Positions 8,272 through 18,868 of a stretch of DNA of 64,000 bases are shown here, in pieces. This DNA is from Bradyrhizobium sp. ISRA430. Its GTDB lineage: Bacteria; Pseudomonadota; Alphaproteobacteria; Rhizobiales; Xanthobacteraceae. Location: the NCBI RefSeq assembly GCF_029909975.1, contig NZ_CP094516.1, positions 1,736,001 to 1,800,000 of the forward strand. The letters are read 5' to 3'. Under the pieces are notes generated by a model, which made no database searches, was not told the DNA's origin, and worked only from the letters and a program-made list of their open reading frames with translations. The first letter of the stretch is position 1. Every line of letters starts with the position of its first letter. The translations under genes were made by a program, and so were the position numbers.

Positions 8272-9246
8272 TCACTTGGTCGCTTGGCGTGAGGTTGCCG
8301 GCCGGTGCCGTTTCTTCGGCGGCATGGCATAGCCCGGAATAATGGCGCCGGGATAGCAGATCACAAGGCTCGCGAGGCGATGTCCGGCCTGGGCGGCCTC
8401 GACCGGATCGGAACCGCCGAGCCGGGCCGCGATATAGGCCGCGGCAAAGCTGTCGCCGGCCGCGGTGGTGTCGACCACCGGCTTGGTCATCGGCTCGGCG
8501 CGGACCTCGCGGGTCCCGCCGGGAAAGCGCAGGAGGCTGACGGGCTCGGCGAGCCGGAACACCAGCTCGGGGCTGGGAATGCGTGCCATCAGTTCGGCAT
8601 GGCCTTCGCCGGGATGGAGCGCGAGCAGGTCCTCGGTCGAGGTCAGCACGATGTCGGCGGTCGCGAAGGCCGCGGCGAAGACTTCGCGGGCGACGTCGCG
8701 GTCGGGCCAGCCGCGCGCGCGAAAATTGGTGTCGAACACGAAGCGGGTGCCGAGCAGCCGCGCACGCTTGATCGCCGCGAACAGGCGCTCGCGCCCCGCC
8801 GCGTCGTAGATCGAGAGCGTGATCGCCGAAAGATAGATGAAGTCGTAGCTCATCAGCGAGTTCAGGATCTCGTCCGTCTCCGGCAGATCCATCAGCCGGC
8901 GTGCCGCCGCACTGTCGCGCCAGTGGAAGAACTGCCGCTCGCCCTTGCCGTCAGTCTGGATCATGTAGAGACCGGGCAGCTTGCCCGGCAGGCGCACGAC
9001 GCGCCTTGTGCCGACGCCCTCCGCCGCCCAGGCCGCGACCATCTCATCGCTCAAGGCGTCATCGCCGAGCGCGGTGAAATAGTCGACCTTGACGTCGAGC
9101 CGCGCGAGATAAACCGCCGTGTTGAGGGTGTCGCCGCCGAAACCGCGCGAGTAGAGGCCGCCGCCCTGCCCCTGCCCAGTGGAATGTCCCCCCTGGGCCT
9201 GCCTGAGCTCGACCATGCACTCGCCGACGCAAGCAACGCTCGCCAT
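8272..9246 (-). CDS. kdgK: 2-keto-3-deoxygluconate kinase (PfkB family)
   Basis: A PfkB/ribokinase-family sugar kinase of 324 aa. Seen: N-terminal VACVGECMVEL, the FGGDTLNTAVYLARL substrate block and the C-terminal DTTAAGDSFAAAY anion-hole and catalytic Asp motif. It phosphorylates 2-keto-3-deoxygluconate to KDPG, which suits the aldolase gene 10 bp downstream. ATG 9246 has a GAGAG ribosome-binding site; an in-frame GTG at 9267 is possible but weaker. Confidence 0.88.
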   Translation of the reverse strand: MASVACVGECMVELRQAQGGHSTGQGQGGGLYSRGFGGDTLNTAVYLARLDVKVDYFTALGDDALSDEMVAAWAAEGVGTRRVVRLPGKLPGLYMIQTDGKGERQFFHWRDSAAARRLMDLPETDEILNSLMSYDFIYLSAITLSIYDAAGRERLFAAIKRARLLGTRFVFDTNFRARGWPDRDVAREVFAAAFATADIVLTSTEDLLALHPGEGHAELMARIPSPELVFRLAEPVSLLRFPGGTREVRAEPMTKPVVDTTAAGDSFAAAYIAARLGGSDPVEAAQAGHRLASLVICYPGAIIPGYAMPPKKRHRPATSRQATK

Positions 9247-9275
9247 CTCTCGACCCACACTGTTCACCGGTTACG

Positions 9276-10262
9276 TCAGGCGACGAAATTGCCGCCCAGC
9301 TCATCTTCGATGTGAATGCGGATAATATCGTCGAAGGTTTTCTCGGCCGTGGTGAAGCCTAGCTCGCGCGAGCGCTTTGCATCGAAATTGCGCGGCCAGC
9401 CGCCCACGATGCCGACGATGAAGGGATCGGGCTCGCGCTTGATGCGCGCAGCAACCTTTTCGCCCGCGACCCGCTTCAAGGCCGCGATCTGCTCGCCGAC
9501 GGTTGCGGACAGGCCGGGCATGGTCAGATTGCGGCGCGGCCCAACCGTCGCGAGATCCATGGTGCCGGCGTGCAGCAGGAAGCCGACGGCAGAGCGCGGC
9601 GTGGCGTGCCAGTGGCGAACATCCTCCGAGACCGGAAGCACCGCTTCCTTGCCTGCGAGCGGCTCGCGCAGGATGCTGGAGAAGAAGCCGGAGGCCGCCT
9701 TGTTGGGCAGGCCGGGCCGGATGCAGATGGTCGGCAGGCGGATGCCGATGCCGTCGAGGAAGCCGCGGCGGGAATAATCGGCGAGCAGCAATTCGCCGAT
9801 CGCCTTCTGCGTGCCGTAGCTCAACAGCGGCGTATGGAAGAACTCGTCGCCGATCGCATCCGGGAACGGCGCGCCGAACACCGCGATCGACGAGGTGAAG
9901 ACCACGCGCGGCTTGTAACCACCGCCCATAAGCCGGATGGCGTCGAGCAGCATCCGCGTGCCGTCGAGATTGATGCGGTAGCCCTTGTCGAAATCGAGCT
10001 CGGCTTCGCCGGAGACGATGGCGGCCAGGTGGAAGATCACGTCGGGGCGGCCGGCGATCAGCTTCTCGGCCGCACCCGCCACGGCGAAGTCGCCCGACAC
10101 GGTCTCGACGGGAAAGCCGGCCCTCTCCGGCTTTTTGGGCTCGACCACGTCGTGCATGGTCAGCCTGGTGATATCGCTCTTGCCGAGGCGGCCGTCGCGG
10201 AGCAGCCGTTCACAGAGTTTGCGGCCGACCATGCCGGCGGCGCCCAGAACCAGAATGTGCAA
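9276..10262 (-). CDS. denD: NAD-dependent epimerase/dehydratase, DenD-like (D-erythronate dehydrogenase type)
   Basis: A 328-aa extended SDR. The Rossmann motif is GAAGMVG at the N-terminus and the catalytic YxxxK is in SYGTQKAIGE. The overall pattern (MHILVLGAAGMVGRKL, then VFTSSIAVFGAPFP and PTICIRPGLPNKAASGFFSSI) matches the DenD family, which oxidises D-erythronate at C2. In this operon it may oxidise another aldonate or aldose; the assignment of substrate is inference. It lies between the transporter genes and kdgK on the same strand. Confidence 0.75.
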   Translation of the reverse strand: MHILVLGAAGMVGRKLCERLLRDGRLGKSDITRLTMHDVVEPKKPERAGFPVETVSGDFAVAGAAEKLIAGRPDVIFHLAAIVSGEAELDFDKGYRINLDGTRMLLDAIRLMGGGYKPRVVFTSSIAVFGAPFPDAIGDEFFHTPLLSYGTQKAIGELLLADYSRRGFLDGIGIRLPTICIRPGLPNKAASGFFSSILREPLAGKEAVLPVSEDVRHWHATPRSAVGFLLHAGTMDLATVGPRRNLTMPGLSATVGEQIAALKRVAGEKVAARIKREPDPFIVGIVGGWPRNFDAKRSRELGFTTAEKTFDDIIRIHIEDELGGNFVA

Positions 10263-10353
10263 GAGCCTACTCCTTCTTATTGGTTAGCACGCGCCGCTCT
10301 TGGTACGTTCTCTTGATACGTCCCTTGGCGCGTTCTCGTGGCAGGCCCGCTGG

Positions 10354-11280
10354 TCACTCCTTCACGGCGCCGGTCATCGCCGACACATAATGCTCCACGA
10401 AGAAGGCGTAAAGGATGACGAGCGGCAGCGAGCCGGCCAGGGCTCCCGCCATCAGCGAGCCCCAGCGATAGATGTCACCGTCCACGAACTCGTTGACGAT
10501 CGCGACCGGCACGGTCTTGTTGCTGGTCGATTGCAGGAAGGTCAGCGCGTAGATGAACTCGTTCCAGCACAGCGTGAAGCAGAAGATGAAGGCCGAGATC
10601 AGCCCGGGCACCGCGAGCGGCAGCACGATCTTGATCAGGATCTGCCAGCGGCTCGCCCCGTCGATCAGCGCGCACTCCTCGAGCTCAAAGGGGATGGTCT
10701 TGAAATAGCCCATCAACAGCCAGGTCGAGAACGGGATCAGGATCGTCGGATAGGTCAGGATCAGCGCCAGGGGCGAGTCGAACAGCCCATACTGGAACAC
10801 GACGGTGGCGAGCGGAATGAACAGGATCGACGGCGGTACAAGATATGCGAGGAAGATCAGTCCCCCGACGAGATTGGCGCCCTTGTAGCGCAACCGCACG
10901 ATGGCGTAGGCGGCCAGCACGCTCGCAAAAATCGAAAGCACCGTGGCGCAGACGGCCACGTACATCGTATTCCAGAGCCAGTGCGGGTAGTAGCTCTCGA
11001 ACAGCAGCTTGTGGAAGTGCTTGAAGGTCGGATTCCAGGTCCAAAACGGGCTGTAGGTTTCCATATCGAGGAGCTGCTCGTCGGGCTTCACCGACGTCAG
11101 CGCCATCCAGTAGAACGGAAACAGCAGGATGACGACGATGATCGTGAGCGGCAGATAGAGCGTCACGATCCGGCGCGGCACCGACTGCAGATAGCTCATA
11201 CCCTCGCTGTGATCGGCCGTAGGCGCCGAACCCGACAGCACATTCTTGAGATCGATGGATCTGGTGGGCAGGTCAGTCAT
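10354..11280 (-). CDS. Sugar ABC transporter permease (MalG type)
   Basis: A 308-aa inner-membrane permease of the carbohydrate-uptake 1 family with six predicted membrane spans. The EAA loop that docks the ATPase reads ECALIDGASRWQILIKIVLP. The N-terminus carries a longer cytoplasmic tail than usual. It overlaps the other permease gene by 8 bp (11273-11280), as expected for a heterodimeric permease pair. Confidence 0.93.
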   Translation of the reverse strand: MTDLPTRSIDLKNVLSGSAPTADHSEGMSYLQSVPRRIVTLYLPLTIIVVILLFPFYWMALTSVKPDEQLLDMETYSPFWTWNPTFKHFHKLLFESYYPHWLWNTMYVAVCATVLSIFASVLAAYAIVRLRYKGANLVGGLIFLAYLVPPSILFIPLATVVFQYGLFDSPLALILTYPTILIPFSTWLLMGYFKTIPFELEECALIDGASRWQILIKIVLPLAVPGLISAFIFCFTLCWNEFIYALTFLQSTSNKTVPVAIVNEFVDGDIYRWGSLMAGALAGSLPLVILYAFFVEHYVSAMTGAVKE

Positions 11281-12226
11281 TGCTCTCTCCCTGCTGCCAC
11301 TTGCGGCGCTGCAAGCCGAACCATGAGATCATGATGGCCGCGAGCAAGAAGGGAATCATCGCGCTGGAGATCGCGGCACCCTCCCCGAGCTGCCCCGCGA
11401 TGATCGCGCGCTGGTAGGACAAGGTTGCCATCAGATGCGTCGCATTGACCGGGCCGCCACGTGTCATCGCCCAGATGAGCTGGAAATCGGTGAAGGTGAA
11501 CAGCACCGAGAAGGTCATGACGACGGCGATAATCGGGGTGAGAAGCGGATAGGTGATGTAGCGGAATCTCTGCCAGCTCGAGGCGCCGTCGAGGGTTGCG
11601 GCTTCGTAGAGCGACGGGGACACAGTCTGTAGTCCTGCGAGCAACGTGATGGCGACGAAAGGCACGCCGCGCCAGATATTGGCGAAGATCACGCAAATCC
11701 TGGCCCAGGTGGTGTCACCCAGGAAGTTGATGTTCTGACTGATCAGTCCGAGATGCTTCAGCGACCAGGAAATGATCGAGAATTGCGAATCGAAGATCCA
11801 CCAGAATGCCAGCGCCGACAGCACGGTCGGCACGATGAAGGGGATCAGGACCATCGCGCGCAACATCGCCTTGAACGGCATGTTCTCGTTCAAGAGCAGC
11901 GCGAGATAGAGCCCGATGCCAAATTTGAACGCGCTGGCGAGAAAGGTGTAGAGCAGCGTGTTGAACACCGAAAGCCAGAAGATCGCGTCGTCCCACAACC
12001 ACTCGTAGTTCTCGGTTGCAATGTATTGGCCGACGCGCCCGATGCGGGTGTCGGTGAACGACAGCCAGATCCCGAGCCCCAGCGGGTAGGCCAGGAAGAA
12101 GATCAGGAACGCCATCGCCGGCAGCATGAACCAGAAGCCGAGCCAGTTACGATTGTGCTTGAGCTGTTCCCAGGCGCTGGCCTCGCTCATCTGAGGCTTG
12201 GCCCGGGGAACGACGACATCAGCCAT
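11273..12226 (-). CDS. Sugar ABC transporter permease (MalF type)
   Basis: A 317-aa inner-membrane permease with six predicted spans and the EAA loop EAATLDGASSWQRFRYITYP. The start was set at ATG 12226 (MADVVVPRAK), because the upstream extension to 12364 runs through an intercistronic hairpin and into the binding-protein gene. It pairs with the MalG-type permease. The ligand is probably a sugar or sugar derivative processed by the catabolic genes downstream. Confidence 0.92.
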   Translation of the reverse strand: MADVVVPRAKPQMSEASAWEQLKHNRNWLGFWFMLPAMAFLIFFLAYPLGLGIWLSFTDTRIGRVGQYIATENYEWLWDDAIFWLSVFNTLLYTFLASAFKFGIGLYLALLLNENMPFKAMLRAMVLIPFIVPTVLSALAFWWIFDSQFSIISWSLKHLGLISQNINFLGDTTWARICVIFANIWRGVPFVAITLLAGLQTVSPSLYEAATLDGASSWQRFRYITYPLLTPIIAVVMTFSVLFTFTDFQLIWAMTRGGPVNATHLMATLSYQRAIIAGQLGEGAAISSAMIPFLLAAIMISWFGLQRRKWQQGESND

Positions 12227-12254
12227 GCCCGATATCCCTGATCGAAGTGTTGAC

Positions 12255-12283
12255 GGGCGGGCGGCCAAGACGGCCGCCCGCCC
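12255..12283. terminator. Intercistronic stem-loop after the binding-protein gene
   Basis: A perfect 12-bp inverted repeat, GGGCGGGCGGCC (12255-12266) and GGCCGCCCGCCC (12272-12283), with a 5-nt loop. There is no T-run, so it is more likely an mRNA-stabilising or attenuating hairpin than a full terminator. It sits between the abundant binding protein and its permeases, as in malE-malF. Confidence 0.7.
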
Positions 12284-12291
12284 CGTGACCG

Positions 12292-13611
12292 TTAGCGATA
12301 GATGCGCTTCAACTGGCGCTCGGCTTCCGCCATCGCGCCCTTCGCATCCTTGGAGCCGGTGCAATAGTTGGCGAACATGTCGACGACGATGAAGTCGGCG
12401 ATCGCGGTTGCCGCCTTTTCGCCGACCGTGCCGATGCCGGACGCCGGCAGGGTGCGCTTGGAGGCCTGCGAGAACACGGTGTTCTTGGGATCCGCAGTCC
12501 AGATCGGCGCCGACTCATAGGCGTTCAAGGTCTGCGTCAGATAGCCTTGGGCGCCGTCCAGCCACTTCTCGTAGTTTTCCTTCTCCAGCATGAAGGCGAT
12601 GAAGGCCTTCGCCGCGTTCGGATATTTGGTGAAGTTGAAGGCGAGGATCGGCAGCGCAAGCTGCAACTCGGTCGGCTTGCCGATCGGCCCGACCGGCCAG
12701 AGCGCATGATAGGTGTCCGCGGCAAGCTCCTTCTTGGTCGCATCGGTCTTGGCGGCCACGTAGATCGAGATGCCGTTCGACGTGCAATAGAGCTCTCCGG
12801 CGAGGAACGCCTTATTGTTGGAGGAATCGTTCCAGGACGGCGTGCCCGGAATGAAGCTCTCGTACAGCGCCTTGCAATACTCCAGTGCCTTCGCCGTCTC
12901 CGGCGAATTGATGACGATCTTGTCGTTCTGGTCGACCGTGTACGCGCCGTGCCCCCAGAGCACCCAGTGCAGCCACGAATTCGCGTCGCCCGACGCATGC
13001 CCGAGAGCGAAGCCGGCCGGCGTGTTGTTGGCCTTGAGCGCCTTGCACATCTCGAGGAAGCCCGGGAAGTCCGTCGGGAACTCCTTGAAGCCCGCCTTGT
13101 CAGTCGCCGACTTCCGGTAGGTCATGTAACCGCCGTTGGTCGCGACGGGAATGCCGAGCCAGTCGTTGCCGAGCTTGCAGGTCTTGGCGGCCGCATCCGT
13201 CCAGCCGCCATATTTCTTGCCGAGATAATCGGCGACGTCGTTCATCTTCAGCACTTTGGTGGGGAAGAGCTGCGGCAGCGTGTGCAAGCCCCAGGCGAGA
13301 TCGAGCCCGGAGCCGGTATTGGCCGCAACCGAGGCCTTCGGCTGCACGTCCTCGAAGGATTCGCTGAACACGTTCATTTCGGTGCCGGTCGCAGCCTTGA
13401 ACGCCGCGACCATTGCGTTGAACGCATCATCCTCCTGCGGCACGAACCGCTTCCACCGCATCACGGTCAGCTTGGCGCCCGGCTCCGCCTTCCAAGGCGC
13501 GCTCTGCGCCCAGGCCTTGGCGAATTCGAACAGTGCCGGCCCGGTCAGCATGCCGGTGGCAGCCAAAGCCGTTCCCCCTTGAAGCAGAGCCCGGCGGGTA
13601 AAGTCTTGCAT
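12292..13611 (-). CDS. ABC transporter sugar-binding protein, Tat-type signal
   Basis: A 439-aa periplasmic extracellular solute-binding protein of family 1. The N-terminus has a twin-arginine-like signal (FTRRALLQGGTALAATG) followed by a hydrophobic stretch and an A-x-A-like end, suggesting export folded through Tat. The body has typical blocks such as NTGSGLDLAWG and a C-terminal YENYEKWLDGAQGYL-like helix region. It lies 48 bp after the ATPase gene and ahead of a strong hairpin, which would raise its level relative to the permeases. The ligand is unknown. Confidence 0.9.
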   Translation of the reverse strand: MQDFTRRALLQGGTALAATGMLTGPALFEFAKAWAQSAPWKAEPGAKLTVMRWKRFVPQEDDAFNAMVAAFKAATGTEMNVFSESFEDVQPKASVAANTGSGLDLAWGLHTLPQLFPTKVLKMNDVADYLGKKYGGWTDAAAKTCKLGNDWLGIPVATNGGYMTYRKSATDKAGFKEFPTDFPGFLEMCKALKANNTPAGFALGHASGDANSWLHWVLWGHGAYTVDQNDKIVINSPETAKALEYCKALYESFIPGTPSWNDSSNNKAFLAGELYCTSNGISIYVAAKTDATKKELAADTYHALWPVGPIGKPTELQLALPILAFNFTKYPNAAKAFIAFMLEKENYEKWLDGAQGYLTQTLNAYESAPIWTADPKNTVFSQASKRTLPASGIGTVGEKAATAIADFIVVDMFANYCTGSKDAKGAMAEAERQLKRIYR

Positions 13612-13659
13612 GTCGTCCTCCCTGTGATGCTTTTTATTGTCTTGCGTAATTGTGTTGCG

Positions 13660-14727
<1,068 letters not shown>

Positions 14728-14860
14728 CTAGCTCCCTCCTCACGAGTCCACGACGCCTCTTGCGCCGCGACCGTCTTGTTCTTTCAGACTTCACCAACCG
14801 AAGCCCGAACTTAACGGGCGACATTGTCAGCAGTTTGTGCGGTTTTGGCAATTTCGTCTT

Positions 14861-14889
14861 TGGTTAGTCTTTGCTGGTAGCGCTGTCAA
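14861..14889 (-). promoter_or_regulatory. Sigma-70-type promoter of the sugar ABC operon
   Basis: Read on the minus strand: a -35 box TTGACA (14889-14884), 17-bp spacer, then TAACCA as a weak -10 (14866-14861). The LacI operator at 14875-14888 overlaps the -35 and spacer, giving a straightforward repression geometry for the ATPase gene starting at 14727. Confidence 0.6.
14875..14888. promoter_or_regulatory. LacI-family operator 1
   Basis: TGGTAGCGCTGTCA fits the general LacI-family operator pattern TGNNANCGNTNNCA at every fixed position. It lies between the divergent ATPase and LacI genes, 43 bp before the regulator ATG, so it could control both the transporter operon and the regulator itself. 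Confidence 0.75.
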
Positions 14890-14930
14890 CGTTCCTTTGT
14901 TTGCGGGAGTGCCTGTGCTAAGAGCAACAA

Positions 14931-16007
14931 ATGGGTCGAAAACGCACCAAGTCAGGCAAAATCCGGTTGGCGGAAGTCGCCGAGCTTGCCGGCGTCAGCC
15001 CGATCACGGCGTCCCGCTTTTTCCGCAACCCCGAGGCGCTGTCGGTTGCCAAGCGGGCCCGGGTCGAAAGCGCCGCCAAGGAGCTCGGCTATGTGCCGAA
15101 CCTCGCTGCCCGCGCGCTGGCCTCGCAGCGTACCGAAGTGATCGGTGTGCTGATCCCCTCGCTCACCAATAACGTGTTCTCTGACGTGCTGCGCGGCATC
15201 TATGATGCCTCCGAAGGCAGCCGCTATTCGATCCAGCTCTCCAACACCCGCTACAGCATCCTCCAGGAGGAAAGGTTGTTGCGGCTTTTTCTCGCACAGA
15301 AGCCGGCCGGACTGATCGTGACCGGGATCGACCAGACCGCGGAATCGCGGGCGATGCTGGAGGCGGCCGACTGCCCGATCGTTCAGATCATGGAGATCGG
15401 GCCCAGTCCCGTCGACATGATGATCGGCTTTTCGCACTACGATGCGGCGCGCGCAGCGGTTGCGCACCTGTTCGCGCAGGGTTGCCGCCGGATTGGCTTC
15501 GTCGGCGCGCGAATGGACCCGCGGGTGCAACGGCGGCTGGACGGCTATGTCTCGGCCATGAAGGAGACTGCGCTGTTCGAGCAGCGTCTCGTCGTCACGA
15601 CCGCCACACCGACCTCGGTGACGCTCGGCGGAGCCCTGTTTGCCGACCTCCTCGGGCGAGAGCCTGATATTGATGCGGTGTTCTGTGCCAACGACGACCT
15701 TGCGCTCGGCGTACTCTTCGAGTGCCGGCGGCGGGAGATCGTTGTGCCCGAGCAGATCGCGATTGTCGGCTTCAACGATCTCGAATTCATGGCAAGTGCG
15801 GTCCCCACCCTGACCAGCGTGCGCACCAACCGCTACGAGATGGGTCGCGCCGCCGCCACGATGCTGATCGACGCGATCGAAGGACGACGTCCGGAGGAGC
15901 CGGTGCTGGATCTCGGCTTCAAGGTCGTCGAACGGCAGAGCTCGCTCGCACAGCGCGCAGAGAGCCAGCCGATAGTATCCGAATTGGTGGTGGATCGAAC
16001 AAAATGA
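14931..16007 (+). CDS. LacI family transcriptional regulator
   Basis: A 358-aa repressor-type protein. The N-terminal helix-turn-helix is IRLAEVAELAGVSPITASRFFRNP, followed by a hinge helix (ARALAS) and a periplasmic-binding-protein-like effector domain (VIGVLIPSLTNNVF onward). The family usually binds a sugar or sugar-acid effector. It is divergent from the ABC operon and just upstream of the aldonate dehydratase gene. The two operators at 14875 and 16005 suggest it controls both. The second overlaps its own stop codon. Confidence 0.93.
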   Translation: MGRKRTKSGKIRLAEVAELAGVSPITASRFFRNPEALSVAKRARVESAAKELGYVPNLAARALASQRTEVIGVLIPSLTNNVFSDVLRGIYDASEGSRYSIQLSNTRYSILQEERLLRLFLAQKPAGLIVTGIDQTAESRAMLEAADCPIVQIMEIGPSPVDMMIGFSHYDAARAAVAHLFAQGCRRIGFVGARMDPRVQRRLDGYVSAMKETALFEQRLVVTTATPTSVTLGGALFADLLGREPDIDAVFCANDDLALGVLFECRRREIVVPEQIAIVGFNDLEFMASAVPTLTSVRTNRYEMGRAAATMLIDAIEGRRPEEPVLDLGFKVVERQSSLAQRAESQPIVSELVVDRTK

Positions 16008-16018
16008 TAGCGTTACCA
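16005..16018. promoter_or_regulatory. LacI-family operator 2
   Basis: TGATAGCGTTACCA fits TGNNANCGNTNNCA at all fixed positions. Its first three bases are the TGA stop of the lacI-type gene. It lies 138 bp ahead of the dehydratase ATG and links that gene to the same regulon as the ABC operon. Confidence 0.72.
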
Positions 16019-16155
16019 AGCACCCATGACTAGTATCGCACTTGTGAGGAAACGACCCGCCAGCGGGGCAACGATCGATCGTTCGCGCCGTTGGGCATCG
16101 CACAAGCCGACACCGTAAGACCGACGCCAGTGCGTTTGCATTGCAGGAGAGACCA

Positions 16156-17985
16156 ATGACAAAAAAACCAACCAACGGGCACGTGCCCGCCAGCAACGGC
16201 AGTCGCCGGCACCTTCGCTCCCAGGAATGGTTCAACAACCCGCATAATCCGGGCATGACCGCGCTCTATATGGAGCGCTACCTCAATTACGGACTCACCC
16301 GCGCCGAGCTGCAGTCCGGCAAGCCGATCATCGGCATCGCCCAGACCGGCAACGACCTCTCCCCCTGCAACCGCCACCATATCGAGCTCGCCCATCGCGT
16401 CCGCGAAGGCATCCGTGAGGCCGGCGGTATCGCCATGGAATTCCCGACCCATCCGATCCAGGAGACCGGCAAGCGCCCCACCGCGGCGCTCGATCGCAAC
16501 CTCGCCTATCTCGGCCTGGTCGAAATCCTGTACGGCTACCCGCTCGACGGCGTGGTGCTCACCACCGGCTGCGACAAGACCACGCCGGCCTGCATGATGG
16601 CTGCCGCTACCGTGAACCTGCCCGCGATCGTGCTGTCGGGCGGCCCGATGCTCAACGGCTGGCATGACGGCGAGCGCACCGGCTCCGGCACCATCGTCTG
16701 GAAGTCGCGCGAGCGGCTTGCCGCCGGCGAGATCGACTATGAGGAGTTCATGGAGATCGTGGCCTCCTCGGCGCCCTCGGTCGGCCACTGCAACACCATG
16801 GGCACCGCTTCGACCATGAACTCGCTGGCCGAAGCGCTCGGCTTCTCGCTGCCGGGCTGCGCGGCGATCCCGGCGCCCTATCGCGAGCGCGGCCAGATCG
16901 CCTACGAGACGGGCAAGCGCATCGTCGAGATGGTCTGGGAGGATCTGAAGCCCTCGGACATCCTGACCCGCAAGGCGTTCGAGAACTGCATCGTGATCAA
17001 TTCGGCGATCGGCGGCTCGACCAACGCGCCGATCCACATCAACGCCCTCGCCCGCCACATCGGCGTGGAGCTGTCGATCGACGACTGGCAGAAGTTCGGT
17101 CACGACGTGCCGCTGCTCGTCAACATGCAGCCGGCCGGCTTCTATCTCGGCGAGGAATTTCACCGCGCCGGCGGCGTGCCCGCCGTGGTGCGCGAATTGA
17201 TGCAGCACAAGCGCATCCACGAGGACGCGATCACGGTCAACGGCCGCGGCATCGGCGAAAACTGCGCCAATGCGCCGAAGCCCGACAACGACGTGATCTG
17301 GAATTACGACAAGCCGCTGGTGAAGGACGCGGGCTTCCTGGTGCTGAAGGGCAACCTCTTCGATTCAGCCATCATGAAGACCAGCGTGATCTCCAAGGAG
17401 TTTCGCGACCGCTATCTCAGCAACCCGAAGGACCTCAACGCCTTCGAGGGCCGCGCCATCGTGTTCGAGGGGCCGGAGGACTATCACGAGCGGATCGACG
17501 ATCCCTCCCTCGACATCGACGAGCGCTGCGTGCTGTTCATCCGCGGTACCGGTCCGATCGGTTACCCCGGCGGCGCCGAGGTCGTGAACATGCAGCCGCC
17601 GGCGGCACTGATCAAACGCGGCATCCTGTCCCTGCCCTGCATCGGCGACGGCCGGCAATCCGGCACGTCCGGTTCGCCGTCGATCCTCAATGCCTCGCCG
17701 GAGGCCGCCGCCAATGGCGGGCTCGCGATCCTCAAGACCGGCGACAAGGTGCGCATCGATCTCAACAAGGGCAGCGCCAACATCCTGATCTCCGATGACG
17801 AGCTGAAGAAGCGCCACGCCGAGCTGAAGGCGAATGGCGGCTTCAAGCATCCGCCGAACCAGACGCCGTGGCAGGAGATCTATCGCAACACCGTCGGCCA
17901 GCAGTCGACCGGCGCCTGCATGGAGCTCGCCACGCGCTATCAGAACGTCGCCGGCGCGTTCGGCGTTGCGCGGGATAATCACTAG
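16156..17985 (+). CDS. IlvD/Edd-family aldonate dehydratase (xylonate/arabonate dehydratase type)
   Basis: A 609-aa [Fe-S]-dependent dehydratase that removes water from a sugar acid to give a 2-keto-3-deoxy acid. Cluster-binding cysteines are visible in [18 protein letters not shown] and [13 protein letters not shown]. The order of blocks closely follows the pentonate dehydratase (D-xylonate/L-arabonate) branch rather than true IlvD. The ATG at 16156 has AGGAGA upstream; a TTG at 16141 would only add five residues. LacI operator 2 precedes it. Its likely product feeds kdgK/eda or the SDR next to it; the exact sugar acid is unknown. Confidence 0.88.
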   Translation: MTKKPTNGHVPASNGSRRHLRSQEWFNNPHNPGMTALYMERYLNYGLTRAELQSGKPIIGIAQTGNDLSPCNRHHIELAHRVREGIREAGGIAMEFPTHPIQETGKRPTAALDRNLAYLGLVEILYGYPLDGVVLTTGCDKTTPACMMAAATVNLPAIVLSGGPMLNGWHDGERTGSGTIVWKSRERLAAGEIDYEEFMEIVASSAPSVGHCNTMGTASTMNSLAEALGFSLPGCAAIPAPYRERGQIAYETGKRIVEMVWEDLKPSDILTRKAFENCIVINSAIGGSTNAPIHINALARHIGVELSIDDWQKFGHDVPLLVNMQPAGFYLGEEFHRAGGVPAVVRELMQHKRIHEDAITVNGRGIGENCANAPKPDNDVIWNYDKPLVKDAGFLVLKGNLFDSAIMKTSVISKEFRDRYLSNPKDLNAFEGRAIVFEGPEDYHERIDDPSLDIDERCVLFIRGTGPIGYPGGAEVVNMQPPAALIKRGILSLPCIGDGRQSGTSGSPSILNASPEAAANGGLAILKTGDKVRIDLNKGSANILISDDELKKRHAELKANGGFKHPPNQTPWQEIYRNTVGQQSTGACMELATRYQNVAGAFGVARDNH

Positions 17986-17990
17986 TCACT

Positions 17991-18076
17991 CGTCATTGCG
18001 AGGAGCGACGCGACGGAGCAATCCAGACTGTCTCCGCGATGAGATTCTGGATTGCTTCGCTTCGCTCGCAATGACG
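17991..18076. repeat. Dispersed intergenic inverted repeat (CGTCATTGCGAGGAGC family)
   Basis: The ends CGTCATTGCGA and TCGCAATGACG are exact inverted repeats, with an inner pair GGAGCAATCCAGA and TTCTGGATTGCTTC. It sits between the dehydratase and the first SDR gene. Such elements are widely scattered in Bradyrhizobium. Confidence 0.8.
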
Positions 18077-18113
18077 ACGCAGCAAAGCAATTCAAGGTGA
18101 GGAGAATAAGAAA

Positions 18114-18845
18114 ATGGCAGACCGCCTCAAGGGAAAACGCGCCGTTGTCACCGCCGCAGCCGCGGGCATCGGACGTGCATGCGCGATCGCATTTGCGCGT
18201 GAAGGCGCAACCGTGATCGCCACCGACATCAACGAAAGCGGCATCGCCACGCTTGGCAAGGAAGGAATCGCCGAGACGGCAAAGCTCGACGTTCGCAACA
18301 CCGCCGATGTCAACGCCTTCGCCAAGCGGGTCGGCAAGGTCGATATCCTGCTCAATGCGGCGGGCTTCGTGCACCACGGCACCATTCTGGACTGTTCGGA
18401 AGAGGACTGGGACTTCTCGTTCGACCTCAACGTCAAATCCATGCACCGGACCATCAAGGCGTTCCTGCCGGCGATGCTGGCGGGCGGCGGCGGCAGCATC
18501 GTCAACATCTCGTCCTGCGCGGCGTTGCGGCCGCCTGCCAACCGCTATGTCTACAGTGCGTCCAAGGCGGCGGTATCGTTGCTGACGCGCGCGGTTGCGC
18601 TCGACTTCATCACCCAAGGCATACGCTGCAACAGCATCTGCCCCGGCACCGTCGAGACCCCCTCGATGCTCGACCGCGCCGCCGCTCAGGGCCCGCAGGG
18701 CAAGGAGATGTTCATCGCCCGCCAGAAGATGGGCCGGCTCGGCACGGCCGAGGAGATCGCGGCCATGGCGGTCTATCTCGGCAGTGACGAAAGCGCGTTC
18801 ACCACCGGCGTCGACCTCGTCGTCGACGGCGGCTACATGCTCTGA
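18114..18845 (+). CDS. SDR dehydrogenase, 2-keto-3-deoxy-sugar-acid dehydrogenase/BDH2-like
   Basis: A 243-aa classical SDR. Seen: cofactor motif TAAAAGIGRA, ATDIN with an acidic residue favouring NAD, catalytic Ser in NISSCA and YSASK. The stretch AGFVHHGTILDC and WDFSFDLNVKSM is typical of the BDH2/DHRS6 and 2-keto-3-deoxy-L-fuconate dehydrogenase group. Next to an aldonate dehydratase, oxidation of a 2-keto-3-deoxy acid is the best guess. GAGGAGA upstream of the ATG is a strong ribosome-binding site; the second SDR starts 23 bp after it. Confidence 0.85.
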   Translation: MADRLKGKRAVVTAAAAGIGRACAIAFAREGATVIATDINESGIATLGKEGIAETAKLDVRNTADVNAFAKRVGKVDILLNAAGFVHHGTILDCSEEDWDFSFDLNVKSMHRTIKAFLPAMLAGGGGSIVNISSCAALRPPANRYVYSASKAAVSLLTRAVALDFITQGIRCNSICPGTVETPSMLDRAAAQGPQGKEMFIARQKMGRLGTAEEIAAMAVYLGSDESAFTTGVDLVVDGGYML

Positions 18846-18868
18846 CGTCAGGATCAAAGGCTGCCGGC

